Program-made: the position numbers and the translations under genes
Assembly: GCA_014529385.2 (NCBI GenBank)
Contig: CM043971.1
Location: 52,613,209-52,677,208 of the forward strand
DNA: 64,000 bases
Origin: Adiantum capillus-veneris
Taxonomy: Eukaryota; Streptophyta; Polypodiopsida; Polypodiales; Pteridaceae
Direction: 5' to 3'
Notes under the pieces: model-generated
Databases searched by the model: none
Told to the model about the DNA's origin: nothing
What the model saw: only the letters and a program-made list of their open reading frames with translations
Shown here: piece after piece, positions 20,351 through 30,584 of the stretch
How positions within the stretch are numbered: position 1 is the stretch's first letter
Layout of the letters: the number at the start of each line of letters is the position of its first letter

Positions 20351-21604
20351 CTCCAACCTTGTTTAATGGTACTAGCCTATTGTTTAGTTGAGGCCTGTCC
20401 AACTCTCTGATCCCTTCCTGAAGCCTCAAGGTGGGGTCTTTCACTTCAAATTTTTCTAGGAATTTACCTACTGTGGTCCACATGTTTGGCCGTAACCTTA
20501 GGAGTTCTGCTAATGTGATTGTGCATGCCACCGGGGTGGACAATAACTCAATCAATCCTTGCGAATCCATCACTTTGTTAGAAGAAATTATTTGAGATGG
20601 GATTTCTCTCACTTCCGACTTGGCTTCATACTCTCCTAGGTAAGAGGGTAAAGTTCTCAGCGAGTCTGGTTGGTTGTGCCCCGAACTAATTGATCCTTGG
20701 TCTCCCCCTTGTGAATGTATCTCAAAGTTTATTTGTGATCTCGCCTCAAATTCTTCAATAGGAGGTAAGGTTATATTCTTTTCTTTTCTCGTGCTATTCA
20801 TGTGGTTACTCATCCTATTGGCCTTGTTGGCCTCACGGATTTGCTTCCACAGATCATCTAGACCGTTACAGTCCTTACCCATTTCTGCCAATATTTTAGG
20901 TTGGAACCCATCACTTGTCTCATCTGTGGTATTTGGCACTATGATAGGCTCTCCTCTAGACTCATAGGCATTAGTGAGTCTTTCCTTTGTTTCTACATGT
21001 TTCTCTAAAGTTGGTTGGATAGGGGTTGGAGATGGTGCCTCGTGCCAATGTGCAGGTTTACCGAGCGTGTCTTCCATCAATGATTGAGCTGTTTCGATCA
21101 TCTTTGTACACATTTCCAACCTCTGTTTTTCTATTTCTGCATATGGATAAGTCATCCACCTTTGCTCCTGGGTTTGGTTATTTTCGAGTCTAGCTTCAGA
21201 AGCTTTTAGAAGCGCATCCAACTGCTCATTTACCTTGTCTGCCAGTACAGATCCTCCTGATCCCGCACTTTTGGGCTTTGTTATTTCCTTGGGTGCTATG
21301 GTTTCCGTGGTGTGTGAACTTAAGCAGCTAGATCCTCTAACCGCTCTAATCTATCCTTTGTATGTATCAACTCCTCGGATAGAGCTGTTTGCTCTCGTTC
21401 CTTCCTGGCTTTCATGCGCGCCTTTCTAGCTTTCCAAGTGCTTCTTTGATCTTTAGTTTCTGAACTTTGGGCATCGGTTTTTGGTTCTTCAACTATGGGT
21501 TCGTTCGTCATTCTGTGAGCTTGGGCTCGTGTTACTGCCTGAATAGGTATGATTGTTTCATTTTCCGATCCTCCACTAGAAGATATTGTTTCTAGCATGT
21601 TCAA
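20351..21604 (-). pseudogene. pol: Element 2 gag-pol spacer
   Basis: Two open stretches upstream of PR1. 21604-21320 contains AVTRAQAHR, a motif common at the start of plant Ty3/gypsy pol, followed by a basic run and a short coiled coil. 21221-20351 is a 290-codon polar, Glu/Ser/Pro-rich region with no recognised domain. The frame changes twice relative to gag (near 21600 and 21230). One shift could be programmed, but mutational decay explains it equally well. Confidence 0.6.
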
Positions 21605-21837
21605 GGTAGTTTTTGCTCCTTTGCTCGGGTTTTAGGGCAATCGGGAATCAAATGAGTAACTCCACACTCAATGCAATATGCGTAGACTCTAATGATTTCA
21701 TCATGAGGACAGTCTCGTAGCCAATGGTCTCCGCCACACTTGTAGCAGGGTCCCTTGGGCTGTTGAGGTGCTCTTTGTGCCCCTCTTTGTTGGTAATCAT
21801 GTCTCTGTCCGCCCATGCCCCCATTGGCTATGAACAT
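21601..21837 (-). CDS. gag: Element 2 gag nucleocapsid, two zinc knuckles
   Basis: End of the gag frame. It encodes two CCHC knuckles, CYKCGGDHWLRDC and CIECGVTHLIPDC. Both have spacing CX2CX3HX4C, one residue shorter than the retroviral CX2CX4HX4C, and all eight zinc ligands are present. They should bind element RNA. The frame is the same as the main gag frame and is preceded by several in-frame stops. Confidence 0.8.
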   Translation of the reverse strand: MFIANGGMGGQRHDYQQRGAQRAPQQPKGPCYKCGGDHWLRDCPHDEIIRVYAYCIECGVTHLIPDCPKTRAKEQKLP

Positions 21838-22065
21838 CAGTGTTCGTTCATCTAATCTCTATCTCCCTTCTCTTGCTGCCTGTGCAGCTGTTGGTGGTCA
21901 TGTACTTCCTATCATGCTCCATGGTTTTGGTGTCGAGGGTTCTTTCGGTGGATAATAGATAGATTTTTCCGCATATCCATTGGGATCTTCATACTATGCA
22001 TGCATAGGCACCAAAGCCTTATCCTCTGATTCGGTTACGGTTGGTGTGTATCTTATACCAACTGG

Positions 22066-24039
22066 TCATAATCCTGGTAGGGGTGGTTGTTGCCCCAACA
22101 CTGATTGTGGTCTTTCTACACCTACAGGTCCTGGTAGGTTGCCTGCTTGATATCTAGGCATCGGTGGTGCTTGAGGAGAAGCTACCGGAGCTTGGGGGGC
22201 GTAAGGTCTCTCTCTCACATACCCCTTGTTATAATAACATTCCTCGGTCCCATGGTTTGTCCATTTTTGTTCGATAGCACACCACTTGGGCTGTTTAGCT
22301 TGGGGTTTGGCGTACAAGTTAATCTTTGTTAGCACTTCGTCTACAAGCTGCTCCTGGTTTACAGCTACTTCTCCTTTTGGTGTTGTCTTAGAAGACTTGC
22401 TTCCACTTTGTTGTGAAGATGAATCGTCGTCAAGGTCCTTGAACTCCCTCTCTTTGTAGACTGCACAATTGTCCACAAGGTAAAGAGCCTCCTTTGTCAA
22501 CTCATTTAACGTCGTGCTCTTCATATGTAAGTCTTTCTGGAGATCCACATTCCTTAGTCCTTGGATAAATATCAGCATGAGTCTTGACTGAGTTGGCAGT
22601 TCTTCAACAGGACAGAACTTAACATATCTTTTTAGTCTTAGGGCTGCCTTTTGTACAGATTCCCCATCTTTCTATTTGAATTTATGGATTTGTGAGACGG
22701 TATTATGAGCTATCCCCCTTTGTGACAATTCCTCGATAAATTCGTCAAACACTTCCTCCATAGACTCAAAGTCTCTACGCTCTATAGAGTCAAACCAAGT
22801 GGCAGCATCATCCTCTAGGGTTATTCCAAACCCTGCAAATTGGGTAGGAAAGTCTAACACCTCTTCGGCTCTAATTACACGCACAAAGGCTGCTGCATGA
22901 TCTCTTGGGTCTCTACTTCCTGTGTATTTCTTGTTTACCCATTTTTGCACTTGAGAAGGTCTAATTCTCTGATGGTCTACAAACCTCATCATTGGATCTC
23001 CCTGTCCTAAACAATATACCTCCTCAGGTCTTCTGTAATAGGCTGGTTCCTCTCCCAGTGGTGCTCTTAAGCCATAGTTTCTAACAGTTCTCACCAGAGA
23101 TGGTTCATCTCTTCGAACTCGCTCTATGGGTGGTCCTCCAGGCTCTGTTGACCCTTGAGTCTTTGGCTTACTCTCTCCTTGATACCTTGAATAGAGTGGT
23201 GGTTCTTGCAAATACCTTAGCCCTTGTGCGGCCTGATAACCATCTCGGTTTTGGTCTTGTTCTGCTGTTGCACTCTGTCGGAGCCATGCCTGCAATGATG
23301 GCTGGTTTGCTGGTGGGTTTTGGTTTTTGAATGCTTGCGGTCGGGTGGATTGTGAGCTAGCGTCATACTCATCAGAAAAGGGATTTGTCAATTTACTTGG
23401 GGTGTAGGTGGCTCTTTGCACTTCTTCAGGGGCATATGCTGATGCTCCTGGACCTGTTGCCCTTTCTACCTCCTTTGGGAGAATATGTTGGTATTCTCGC
23501 CCGTATCTATCAACAAAAACTATACCCTTCCCCATAGCAGTTTCATAAGAGAATAAGTAAAGAACCTTGTCTTTGCTTAATTCGTTTATGTATGGTTCTT
23601 TGCTACGAAAGTAAGAGACTATACCCTCACTCTCATGCTTGTAGATTCCCACGTTCTCGTTATAAGTTGGAACCCGGGTTGTTTTCTTATCATGCATAAA
23701 AATAGCTCCGGGCCGATCAATGTTTGGTGACGGTTCTTGAGCTTCTGAAACCATTTTCCCTTTCGCCACGTCTTCTCTATATCTGTTGTAATCTTCAGGG
23801 TTACTAACTATTAGATAGTGGTTCCCCTTTTTGTCTCGGATTCTATCTCCATCATCATAGACTCAGATTATCTCCAATCTTTGAGCTGGCCTCTCTTCGA
23901 TGCAAATGCACTTGCGTCCTCAATAGTCAGAATAGACTAGGGCTCCCCTTGAGTTTGTTCCCTCTAAGAAGATCACCGTGAGTTTGGAATCATTCAAAGG
24001 ATTTTGGGAGGTGCTTCCTCCTGGCATTCGGTCCGTCAT
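22066..24039 (-). pseudogene. gag: Element 2 gag (matrix/capsid)
   Basis: Large Gag in one frame, broken by point stops. An in-frame ATG at 24039 with two stops before 23770 gives more N-terminal sequence than the first clean ATG at 23769. The clean block 23769-22672 (365 codons) holds a variable N-terminus, a Pro/Gln/Ser-rich linker, and from about residue 270 the retrotransposon gag domain: 'WVNKKYTGSRDPRDHAAAF', 'DDAATWFDSI', 'FDEFIEELSQRG'. After one stop, 22578-22066 continues with 'MLIFIQGLRNVDLQKDLHMK', a Cys/His element (WC...NHGTEEC) and a Pro-rich tail. At about 800 codons this Gag is long for Ty3/gypsy. Confidence 0.82.
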
Positions 24040-26061
24040 AGGTGAAACCTCCCGGCTGTTGACTACCCATCATGAAGAAATATTTTTATGACGAAGTGTC
24101 AGTATCACTACCTTCCTCAATAATCGAAGCTAGTGGATCTAGCCTTGCCTGAGTTACTCTCTCTTCAGTGGACACTAAGCTACATTGGTCACCTGCCACC
24201 TTCTGGTCTCTAACAATGTATCTTCCTGATCTTAAATTCATCAAACTTATCAATGCAATTTATCTTAACTCCAACCACTCACGTGGCAAAGGATCAGTCT
24301 CTGCACAACTTCTTGCTTTGTTGGTGAATATACTTGTACACAAGCGTTTAATTTCGGCAATCAAATCAAATCATTTATCTGCTAGAGGTTATCTTAGTAA
24401 TGATTGGTATAACTGGAGAGTTAATCTCAACCACTACTGTATTTTATACACTGCTGATGTTCTGGATTGGGTCTGCTAATTTGAAACTATACTTCCGTCA
24501 GATGGTTGTCAATTTACGCGAAGAAGTCTGAATTCAGTATTTGCTTCGTCAAATGGGCAAACAAGGTCCAAATTCACTTCTGAAAGAAGTTCTGGAATCC
24601 TTAAGCCAAAGGAATCTCACTGTCTGAGCCCAGTCAAATTTTCTCTTCAGTAAGCCCCAATAGACATCCTACGTGTAGGATGTCTCCTGCTTTGTTTTGC
24701 CTGGATTTTTGCACTATGGTTTCCCCTTGATGTACTGAGCCCACAGTTGTTTTTACTTTTTGATTTGGACACCTATTAGCTGGTCAATGAGTCAGAAATC
24801 TGTTCCGACAGCCTGTTGTTGATCTTGATCAGTCTAATCAAATCCAATTTGGACCAAAATTGACTAGGAGGCTTGCCTTAGGCTTACAACACCTTGCTAT
24901 GCTCACTGTCAAAGTCTAGCTTCAATTTCTAGCTTTAGACATCTTACACGTAGGATGTCTTTTTCATTAGAATGGCTTCAAACTCAAAGCACAAGCTCCC
25001 CTTGAGTTGCTGACCACTTTGGTATACTTAAAATTTGGTTTGGAGTCCAAAATCACACAGAAGACATCCTACGCGTAGGATGTCCTTTTGGCCTATTTGA
25101 CCCCAGACTTGTCCCACAGTTTCCCCTTGATGTCAGTAACCCAGTGGTATGTTTAGATTTTGGTTTGGATTTCAAAAGTCCCAAATTTTAGCTGTTCTTG
25201 CCTTTTTTAGTCAAAAGTGCTAAATTCTGCTCTGAACCCAATTTTCTCACCCAATTGAAGTGAAACCCCTCTCAGTCACTCAATATATCATGCAAGACAT
25301 GCTCATGCAGCCATCTTATGGTTTTGGTCTCAAAATAATGTTTGGCACAATTTGGGTAGGATGTTTGGCAATTTCAGTCTATCTGGCCTTATCATGTCAA
25401 GATATGGTCAAATTTCCACTTTCCAGTTGAAATTAGGGTAAACCCCACCTTCTGAACACACTACTCAACTCAAAATCCCAAAATTCCCACCAGATTAGCT
25501 TGTAGACATCCTACGTAGGCGTAGAATGTCTCCTGGCTTAAAATTAATTTTTTTCCTGACAAAAATGCTCCTGATGCTCTGTAGCTCTATTAGAAACACT
25601 CACAGTAACTTTTGGATTTCTCTTAGGCTTTCAAACAAACTTTTGCATTTTTTTACGTCCTTTTGCAAACTTGTGATGACTTTACCAAGCAAGTATACAT
25701 ACATGAAATGATCTAGATCCTGAATCATGATTTCCTACTTACTCTACTCCTACTCATCATGTGAAATGGTGATAATGGTGTTTTGGTTGCTTTCTGGCCT
25801 CTTCGGACTCTCAAGCTCTCCTCTCACCGCTTCTACCACTCCAACTCCTACTCAAGAACTCAACTACTACCTACAACTATCTTGGTCTACCTAATATACC
25901 TAAGTCGAAGGATCTAGGCCAGACACACGCTTCCTAAACTCCCTCTAAGACCTAGAGAGTCCTCCACCCTCTTATCCTATCTAAATGTAAAACGAGACTC
26001 TTGGCAAGCCAAAAATCCCAATCCTCAAGGATTAGCCTCGGTCACCTACCTAAGGTTTTCG
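24040..26061 (-). other. Element 2 5' untranslated leader with palindromes
   Basis: About 2 kb between the primer site and gag. It contains four more copies of the palindrome, at 24662-24685 (ACGTGT centre), 24937-24960 (two changes), 25062-25085 (last base changed) and 25504-25531 (expanded by 4 bp). Stretches around them are related to each other (for example 'tggtttccccttgatgt' near 24720 and 'cagtttccccttgatgt' near 25118). A plus-strand frame at 24168-24479 shows no family and I treat it as chance. Confidence 0.75.
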
Positions 26062-26079
26062 TCCCCAGCAACGGCGCCA
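26062..26079 (-). promoter_or_regulatory. Element 2 primer-binding site, tRNA-Asp type
   Basis: Minus strand TGGCGCCGTTGCTGGGGA, one base from the LTR end. It matches the complement of the plant tRNA-Asp(GTC) 3' end except for one position (T for C). Asp primers are typical of Athila-like Ty3/gypsy elements. Confidence 0.88.
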
Positions 26080-26080
26080 A

Positions 26081-27016
26081 TGTTGGACGGATACGCCGCA
26101 ACGGACGTCAGCACAGTGAGAACTCACCTAACATATAATGTCAGCTAAGGACAAAGCTCGACCCGCAGGTGAGTGAAAGCAAGCATAAGGTGTCAACCTA
26201 TACTCCACCGACTCCTAACTAATTCCTATAGAGATCTCTACCAATTGTCTAACTCACAGCCTTCAAGAGTGCATAAGAGGAAACTTCCTACAACGCTTTC
26301 TAGAGCCGAACACCCATCAAATAATCTCAAAACACCATAGAACTTGAAGGAGACCCTACTAATACCAATAGGTTGCTCTCCCTAAGGTCTATGAACCAAA
26401 ACCCCAACCCAAAACACCCTGTGCAAAATCACGTTGGATGTCTGGCCGAAATCTTCAGGTCTTCGTTTCCAAAATTGGAAGTGTCTAATGTGTAGTTCTA
26501 CTCAATGTGAACGTGTGGATATGCTGCAATGCAAAATCGAACAACGTATGCTCACCCAAACACCAGATGAAGCTCGTAGAAGGAGCTTGCAAAACCGGAC
26601 CGTACGTGCGCAATGTAGGTATCGGTGTGTAGCTCTCCTCGGGGGTATCACGCTGCACTTCTCCGCACTCGATTCCGAACACCGGTGCACACATAGCATC
26701 AAGATGAAGCTCACTCTCTCTCTCTCGTACACAGTACGCTCACTCTCATAGGTTCAAAACTTCTTTTTAAAAATGACAAAAGGTCCTTCATTAAGGGCAA
26801 AAAGTGGTATATATACCTTACAATTCTCAAACCCTAAAGTTCAAAAATCAACCATCTACTCAGTCTAACTATCAAAACTGGGATACAATTTGGAAACTTT
26901 TGTAAGTCCCAATATTTACAAGGTGAAAAATCATGTTTTCCTCAATGAATGAATAATTACAAAAATAATAATCTTTCGAGTAGTTAGTTGCAGTGGGGTG
27001 TGTCCAACTTCTAACA
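26081..27016 (-). repeat. Element 2 5' LTR
   Basis: TGTTGGACGG to CTTCTAACA on the plus strand, the promoter LTR in the element's own orientation. Roughly 45 differences from 7305-8239 by eye, about 95% identity. It includes a half-palindrome at 26431-26443 with one change. Confidence 0.95.
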
Positions 27017-27021
27017 AATAT
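27017..27021. repeat. Element 2 target-site duplication, right copy (AATAT)
   Basis: Exact match to 7300-7304. The Element 1 protease-to-RT region resumes here. Confidence 0.95.
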
Positions 27022-27448
27022 GGACACAAGGAATCAACTAGAAGAGCTTTATGAAGATGAGGATGAGTCTAGTGATGAAGACTATTCCACAGTGAGACTG
27101 ATGAGGACAGTGATAATACTATCAACAGTGATGAGGATGTTGATGTTGCATTCCTTTTGATGGACAAAGAAATCCAGGAGTCTAGATTAGTTGCATTTGC
27201 AAATGAGGTTGAAGATGAAAGTGAAGGGCCTTATGAAGTGATTGAGGGGCTGATGCAAACCAAGGTTGAATTGTCAAAGAAGCAAGAATTGATGACACAA
27301 ATGATCAGTGGGACCTCTCAGCTACGGAGAAGGAGATATATTTGCACATGCTGGCTAGTTTTCCTGATTTTTTCATTACTTCATATGAAGAGATCAGAGG
27401 GTTCAAGGGCGAAGAGATGAAGATAGAGCTGAAAGAAGGTGTTAAGCA
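27022..27448 (+). pseudogene. pol: Element 1 acidic linker between protease and RT
   Basis: Resumption of Element 1 pol after the nested insertion. Read in two frames, it is strongly acidic ('ELYEDEDESSDEDYS', then 'DEDSDNTINSDEDVDVAF', then 'DKEIQESRLVAFANEVEDES'). One frameshift near 27095 and others near 27320-27420 break it. No domain is recognised. Confidence 0.65.
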
Positions 27449-28501
27449 GTGCGGCAAAGGCTAAGAAGGATGAGTCAAGAGCAAATGGAAGTCTTGCGAA
27501 AAGAGGTGGAAAAGTTATTGAAGGCAAGGTTCATAGTCCCTGTGGAGACCACAGAATGGGTGAGTCCAGTAGTAGTCAGTCCAAAGAAGGATGGGAAGTG
27601 GAGAATTTGTGTAAATTTTAAACCCTTAAATGCAGCCACTAAGAAGAACCCATATCCTCTTCCATTCATCGATCAGATCTTGGATTCAGTGGCAGGTTAT
27701 GAGAGGTACAATGTGTGTGATGGTTTTTCGGGCTATTTTCAATTGAAGATTGCTCTTAAAGACCGAACAAAGACAGCTTTCATTACGCCATGGGGTTGTT
27801 ATTGTTACACGGTATTTCCATTTGGGTTGACAAATGGACCATCTTTCTATCAAGAGAGAGAAAATTGGGTATTGGCACCATTCATTGGTAGTTGTGTTAA
27901 AGCTTTTATGGATGACTTTTGTGTCTATAACAGTAGGGATGAACACCATGAGAAGTTGCAGATGGTATTGGCTCGATATGATGAATGTGGAGGACAACTT
28001 AATCCAAAGAAATGTCATTTAGCACAACCAGGGGTGAAGTTATTGGGCCATATGGTGTCAGAAAATGGCATTGAGGCTGATCCAGACAAGGTTAAGTCTA
28101 TTATTCTTCTTCTATCACCTACGAGTACAAAGCAATTGGCAACCTTTATACACAAAGTGAAGTACATGGCGCGGTTTATTACATTGTCTTCAGAGCTCCT
28201 TTATTCCTTACAACAAGTGACAAAGCATGATCCATTGCAATGGGATGACAAGTGTGAAGAGGTGTTTCAAGAGGTCGAAGAGGTGTTAGGGGGTCTACCA
28301 GCCATGCAGGCTCTTGATTGGGAGCAAGTGTTTTATGTAAATCCATCAGTAGGGGATGATGCCATTGGAGCCATGCTATTGCAAAAGGGGAAGGGAAGCC
28401 ATTATATGAGGCCAGTGTATTGTGCAAGCCGAGTGAAGCTGATAGCAGAGAGAAAATTCTCGGAAGTAGAGCTAGTGATGGCCAGTGTAATATTTGCTTG
28501 A
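27449..28501 (+). CDS. pol: Element 1 reverse transcriptase and start of RNase H
   Basis: 350 codons open. RT motifs in order: 'TTEWVSPVVVSPKKDGKWRI' (about residue 35), 'YNVCDGFSGYFQLKIA', 'YTVFPFGLTNGPSFYQ', the active site A-F-M-D-D-F (both Asp present), and 'GVKLLGHMVSENGIEADPDK'. From about residue 290 RNase H begins: 'DWEQVFYVNPSVGDDAIGAM' (where a V-N-P replaces the expected V-D-A) and 'YCASRVKLIAERKFSEVELV'. It ends at a TGA where RNase H should continue (28502-28700 still reads as decayed RNase H text). The Asp-to-Asn change removes the first catalytic RNase H residue. Confidence 0.88.
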   Translation: MRQRLRRMSQEQMEVLRKEVEKLLKARFIVPVETTEWVSPVVVSPKKDGKWRICVNFKPLNAATKKNPYPLPFIDQILDSVAGYERYNVCDGFSGYFQLKIALKDRTKTAFITPWGCYCYTVFPFGLTNGPSFYQERENWVLAPFIGSCVKAFMDDFCVYNSRDEHHEKLQMVLARYDECGGQLNPKKCHLAQPGVKLLGHMVSENGIEADPDKVKSIILLLSPTSTKQLATFIHKVKYMARFITLSSELLYSLQQVTKHDPLQWDDKCEEVFQEVEEVLGGLPAMQALDWEQVFYVNPSVGDDAIGAMLLQKGKGSHYMRPVYCASRVKLIAERKFSEVELVMASVIFA

Positions 28502-28649
28502 CGATTTTGTCATTACTTGCTACCATGACCTTTTGTTTTTTTGACGAGTTATGCCTTTTTGCCATAGTTAATTAATAGCACTAACATGTCAAATGTGGTC
28601 AAGAAATGGGTAATTGAGCTGCAAGAGTTTGAGTTCTCTTTTTTAGTGG

Positions 28650-29145
28650 AAGATAGTACAAGGGCACCCTAGCTGATTTGTTGACCTAGAAGGATAATCC
28701 CCTTCTTGTTAAGGAAGATGTGGTGAGAAAGGTAGTCGAAGATGTTCCACAGATCAGCAATGCACATGTTTTGTTCTTTGATGGCTCATACAGGAAGATC
28801 CATGATGCAACTTCAGGGGGTATAGCACTTTATGATCCAGAGGGGAAGCTAGTATGCAAGAGAGGGTTCAAATTGGATGCACATAGTAACAATGAGGCTG
28901 AATATGCTACATTGGAAGTCGCATTACACATTTGTTTGAAGCATGGGGTTAGAAGGTTGAGCATGAAAGGTCATTCCTTGTTAGTTGTGAAGCAAGTTCT
29001 GGGTGTGTGGAAGAGCAAGAACACCTCATTGAAGGAAATGTGTTTCAGAATAAAGGCCTGTTAAAAAAGTTCGAAGCATGGAGCATCATACACATTGAAC
29101 GTGCTCTAAATGGAGAGGCACATGAAGTAGCCCAAATCATGATTG
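28650..29145 (+). pseudogene. pol: Element 1 second RNase H, archaeal type
   Basis: An RVT_3/archaeal-type RNase HI, the extra domain diagnostic of Tat-lineage plant elements. 'HVLFFDGSYRK' gives the first acidic residue, 'DAHSNNEAEYATLEVAL' the Glu. The third position reads 'MKGHSLLVVKQVLG', with His where Asp is expected, and the end motif reads 'ERALNGEAHEVAQ', again His for Asp. A frameshift near 29060 joins the 28720 and 29007 frames. Two lost acidic residues predict an inactive domain. Confidence 0.82.
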
Positions 29146-29552
29146 GGGAACTTTTTGTGTTGAGGACCAATTTACCTCTTTATCATGGTCAGGAAATTTT
29201 GGCTCAAGAAGAGGAGTTTTTGCTAACAGGAATCATTCCGAAAGACATTCAGTCCAATAAGTATGGATTTGTACGTAGAGCATATAGGCACAAATTAATT
29301 GGTGATGTCTTGTATATGAAAGGGGATGATCTCGTGTTGAGACGTGTACCTTGGCGGGAGGAGCTTTATAGAGTGTTGGAAGAGAATCATGAAGGTGCAT
29401 GTGGCGGATATTTTGCTCTAAAGATCACCTTGCATAAGATCTTGCAAGAGGGGTATGTATGGCCTAGTTTGCACAAGGATGTTCACCATTGGTGTAGGTC
29501 TTGCAATAGGTGTCAAGCATTTGGGAAGAGAATGTTGAATCCAGAGTTATGA
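29007..29552 (+). CDS. pol: Element 1 integrase N-terminal H2C2 domain
   Basis: The first 45 codons finish the second RNase H. The rest is the pol connection and the integrase zinc domain: 'YRVLEENHEGACGGYFALK' then 'EGYVWPSLHKDVHHWCRSC'. The second zinc His of the usual GGH is Tyr here (GGYF), so the fold is probably impaired. Stops at 29550 (TGA) just before the core. Compare Element 2, where this module is duplicated and intact. Confidence 0.78.
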   Translation: MEEQEHLIEGNVFQNKGLLKKFEAWSIIHIERALNGEAHEVAQIMIGELFVLRTNLPLYHGQEILAQEEEFLLTGIIPKDIQSNKYGFVRRAYRHKLIGDVLYMKGDDLVLRRVPWREELYRVLEENHEGACGGYFALKITLHKILQEGYVWPSLHKDVHHWCRSCNRCQAFGKRMLNPEL

Positions 29553-30160
29553 AAAACCATTATGGCGTTTGATGTGTCTGAAAAGTGGGGGATTGATGCA
29601 ATAGGCCAGTTACCTATCACAAGCAGGGGCAAAAGCTATATTTTGATTGCAGTGGACTATCTCTCTAGATGGGCAGAGGCTATAGCAGTAAAACAAATCA
29701 CCACAAAGGATGTGGCAAAATTTGTGTACGACGAAATATAATGCAAGTTTGGGGTGCCACTGGAGCTACTTTCAGATAAAGGGCCAGGATTTAGAGCTAA
29801 ACTACTAGACTTCTTATGCGCAAAAATGAAGATTAGGCACCAGCATACCATTCCTTATTATCCCCAATGTAATGGCTTAAATGAAAGATTCAATGGTGAG
29901 TTGGTACAAATTCTTTCGAAAGTGACAGAGCACCAAGGAAAGAATTGGGATTTGGAATTTCCTAGTACATTATGGCTTATCGTACTTCGGTGAAGACAAG
30001 TACAGGGTCTACTCCATTTCATCTGGTATATGGAAAGGAAGTATTCTTGCTTGTGGAGGTAGAGTTGCCTGCAGTAAAGATGCTAGAGAAGTTGCTTGGG
30101 CCGCCTAGTGATGCATTCAAAGAGAGGCTCTTATAGTTACAAGAAGTTCAGCTGGATAGG
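29553..30160 (+). pseudogene. pol: Element 1 integrase catalytic core
   Basis: DDE core read across a TAA (near 29740) and a frameshift near 29975: 'EKWGIDAIGQLPIT' (first Asp), 'VPLELLSDKGPGF' (second Asp), YPQCNGLNERFNGEL (Glu), then in the next frame 'AYRTSVKTSTGSTPFHLVYG'. The catalytic triad is present, but the reading frame is broken at three places, including a TAG near 30135. Confidence 0.8.
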
Positions 30161-30556
30161 ATGAGTGCATTGGAACATTATGGGCAGATGCAAGACAGGG
30201 CTTTGGCAAAGATAAATGAAAAGGTCAAAAGTAAGGGTATCAAGAAGGATGACTTGGTTTTGCGGTACAACAGTAAGCTGGACAACACCTTCCAAAAGAA
30301 GTTTCAAATTAAGTGGGAAGGCCCTTTCAAGGTAGTGGAGTGTTTTCCGGATGGTACATATTAGTTGGCTAACCTGGATGGGATTCTACATAAGTCAAGG
30401 GTAAATGGATTGCGTCTTAAATTATATCATGCTAGGTTAATGATGGTGGAGCAAGATGAGCTGCTTGCAGAACAAGTAATGTCGGCGGTGAGGGATGAGG
30501 AGACCTGTGACACGGCGAGTCTCATATCTCTTTTTGCTGTTGCTGATCATGAATGA
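30161..30556 (+). pseudogene. pol: Element 1 integrase C-terminus
   Basis: 'KGIKKDDLVLRYNSKLDN' and 'KKFQIKWEGPFKVVECFPDG' form the SH3-like/GPF region of plant Ty3/gypsy integrases. A TAG at 30362-30364 (probably a former CAG) splits it, and the rest, from 'LANLDGILHKSRVNGLRLK', runs to the TGA at 30554-30556, just before the polypurine tract. No chromodomain is present, as expected for Tat. Confidence 0.75.
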
Positions 30557-30563
30557 TCTAGCA

Positions 30564-30580
30564 AGCTAGGGGATGGGCAA
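30564..30580 (+). promoter_or_regulatory. Element 1 polypurine tract
   Basis: AGCTAGGGGATGGGCAA directly upstream of the 3' LTR, separated by ATTA. Purine-rich and correctly placed for plus-strand priming. Confidence 0.7.
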
Positions 30581-30584
30581 ATTA

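Larger units (their letters stand above)
7305..27016 (-). mobile_element. Element 2: giant nested Ty3/gypsy retrotransposon (19.7 kb) with two protease domains and a large third ORF
   Basis: Inserted on the minus strand into the Element 1 protease gene. Boundaries are set by the TGTTGG...TAACA LTRs at 7305-8239 and 26081-27016, the exact AATAT duplication, a tRNA-Asp-type primer site at 26062-26079 and a polypurine tract at 8240-8253. In its own orientation: 2-kb leader, gag, PR1, RT, RNase H, two H2C2 zinc modules, integrase, PR2, Q/N-rich tail, 3-kb spacer, coiled-coil ORF3. The primer type and large size suggest the Athila/Tat branch, but no archaeal-type RNase H is present and PR2 is foreign to both. 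LTR identity is roughly 95% by eye. Coding regions carry stops and frameshifts. Confidence 0.93.

Noticed and set aside
20674-20967. Plus-strand frames rich in Leu/Ser across Element 2 pol and gag
   Set aside because: Shadows of the minus-strand polyprotein, which has clear domain motifs.
21590-21610. Programmed frameshift between gag and pol of Element 2
   Set aside because: The frame changes here, but many other random frameshifts occur in the element and no slippery heptamer with a following stem is obvious.
24168-24479. 103-codon plus-strand frame in the Element 2 leader
   Set aside because: No family likeness, antisense to the element, and lies between palindrome repeats. Most likely chance.
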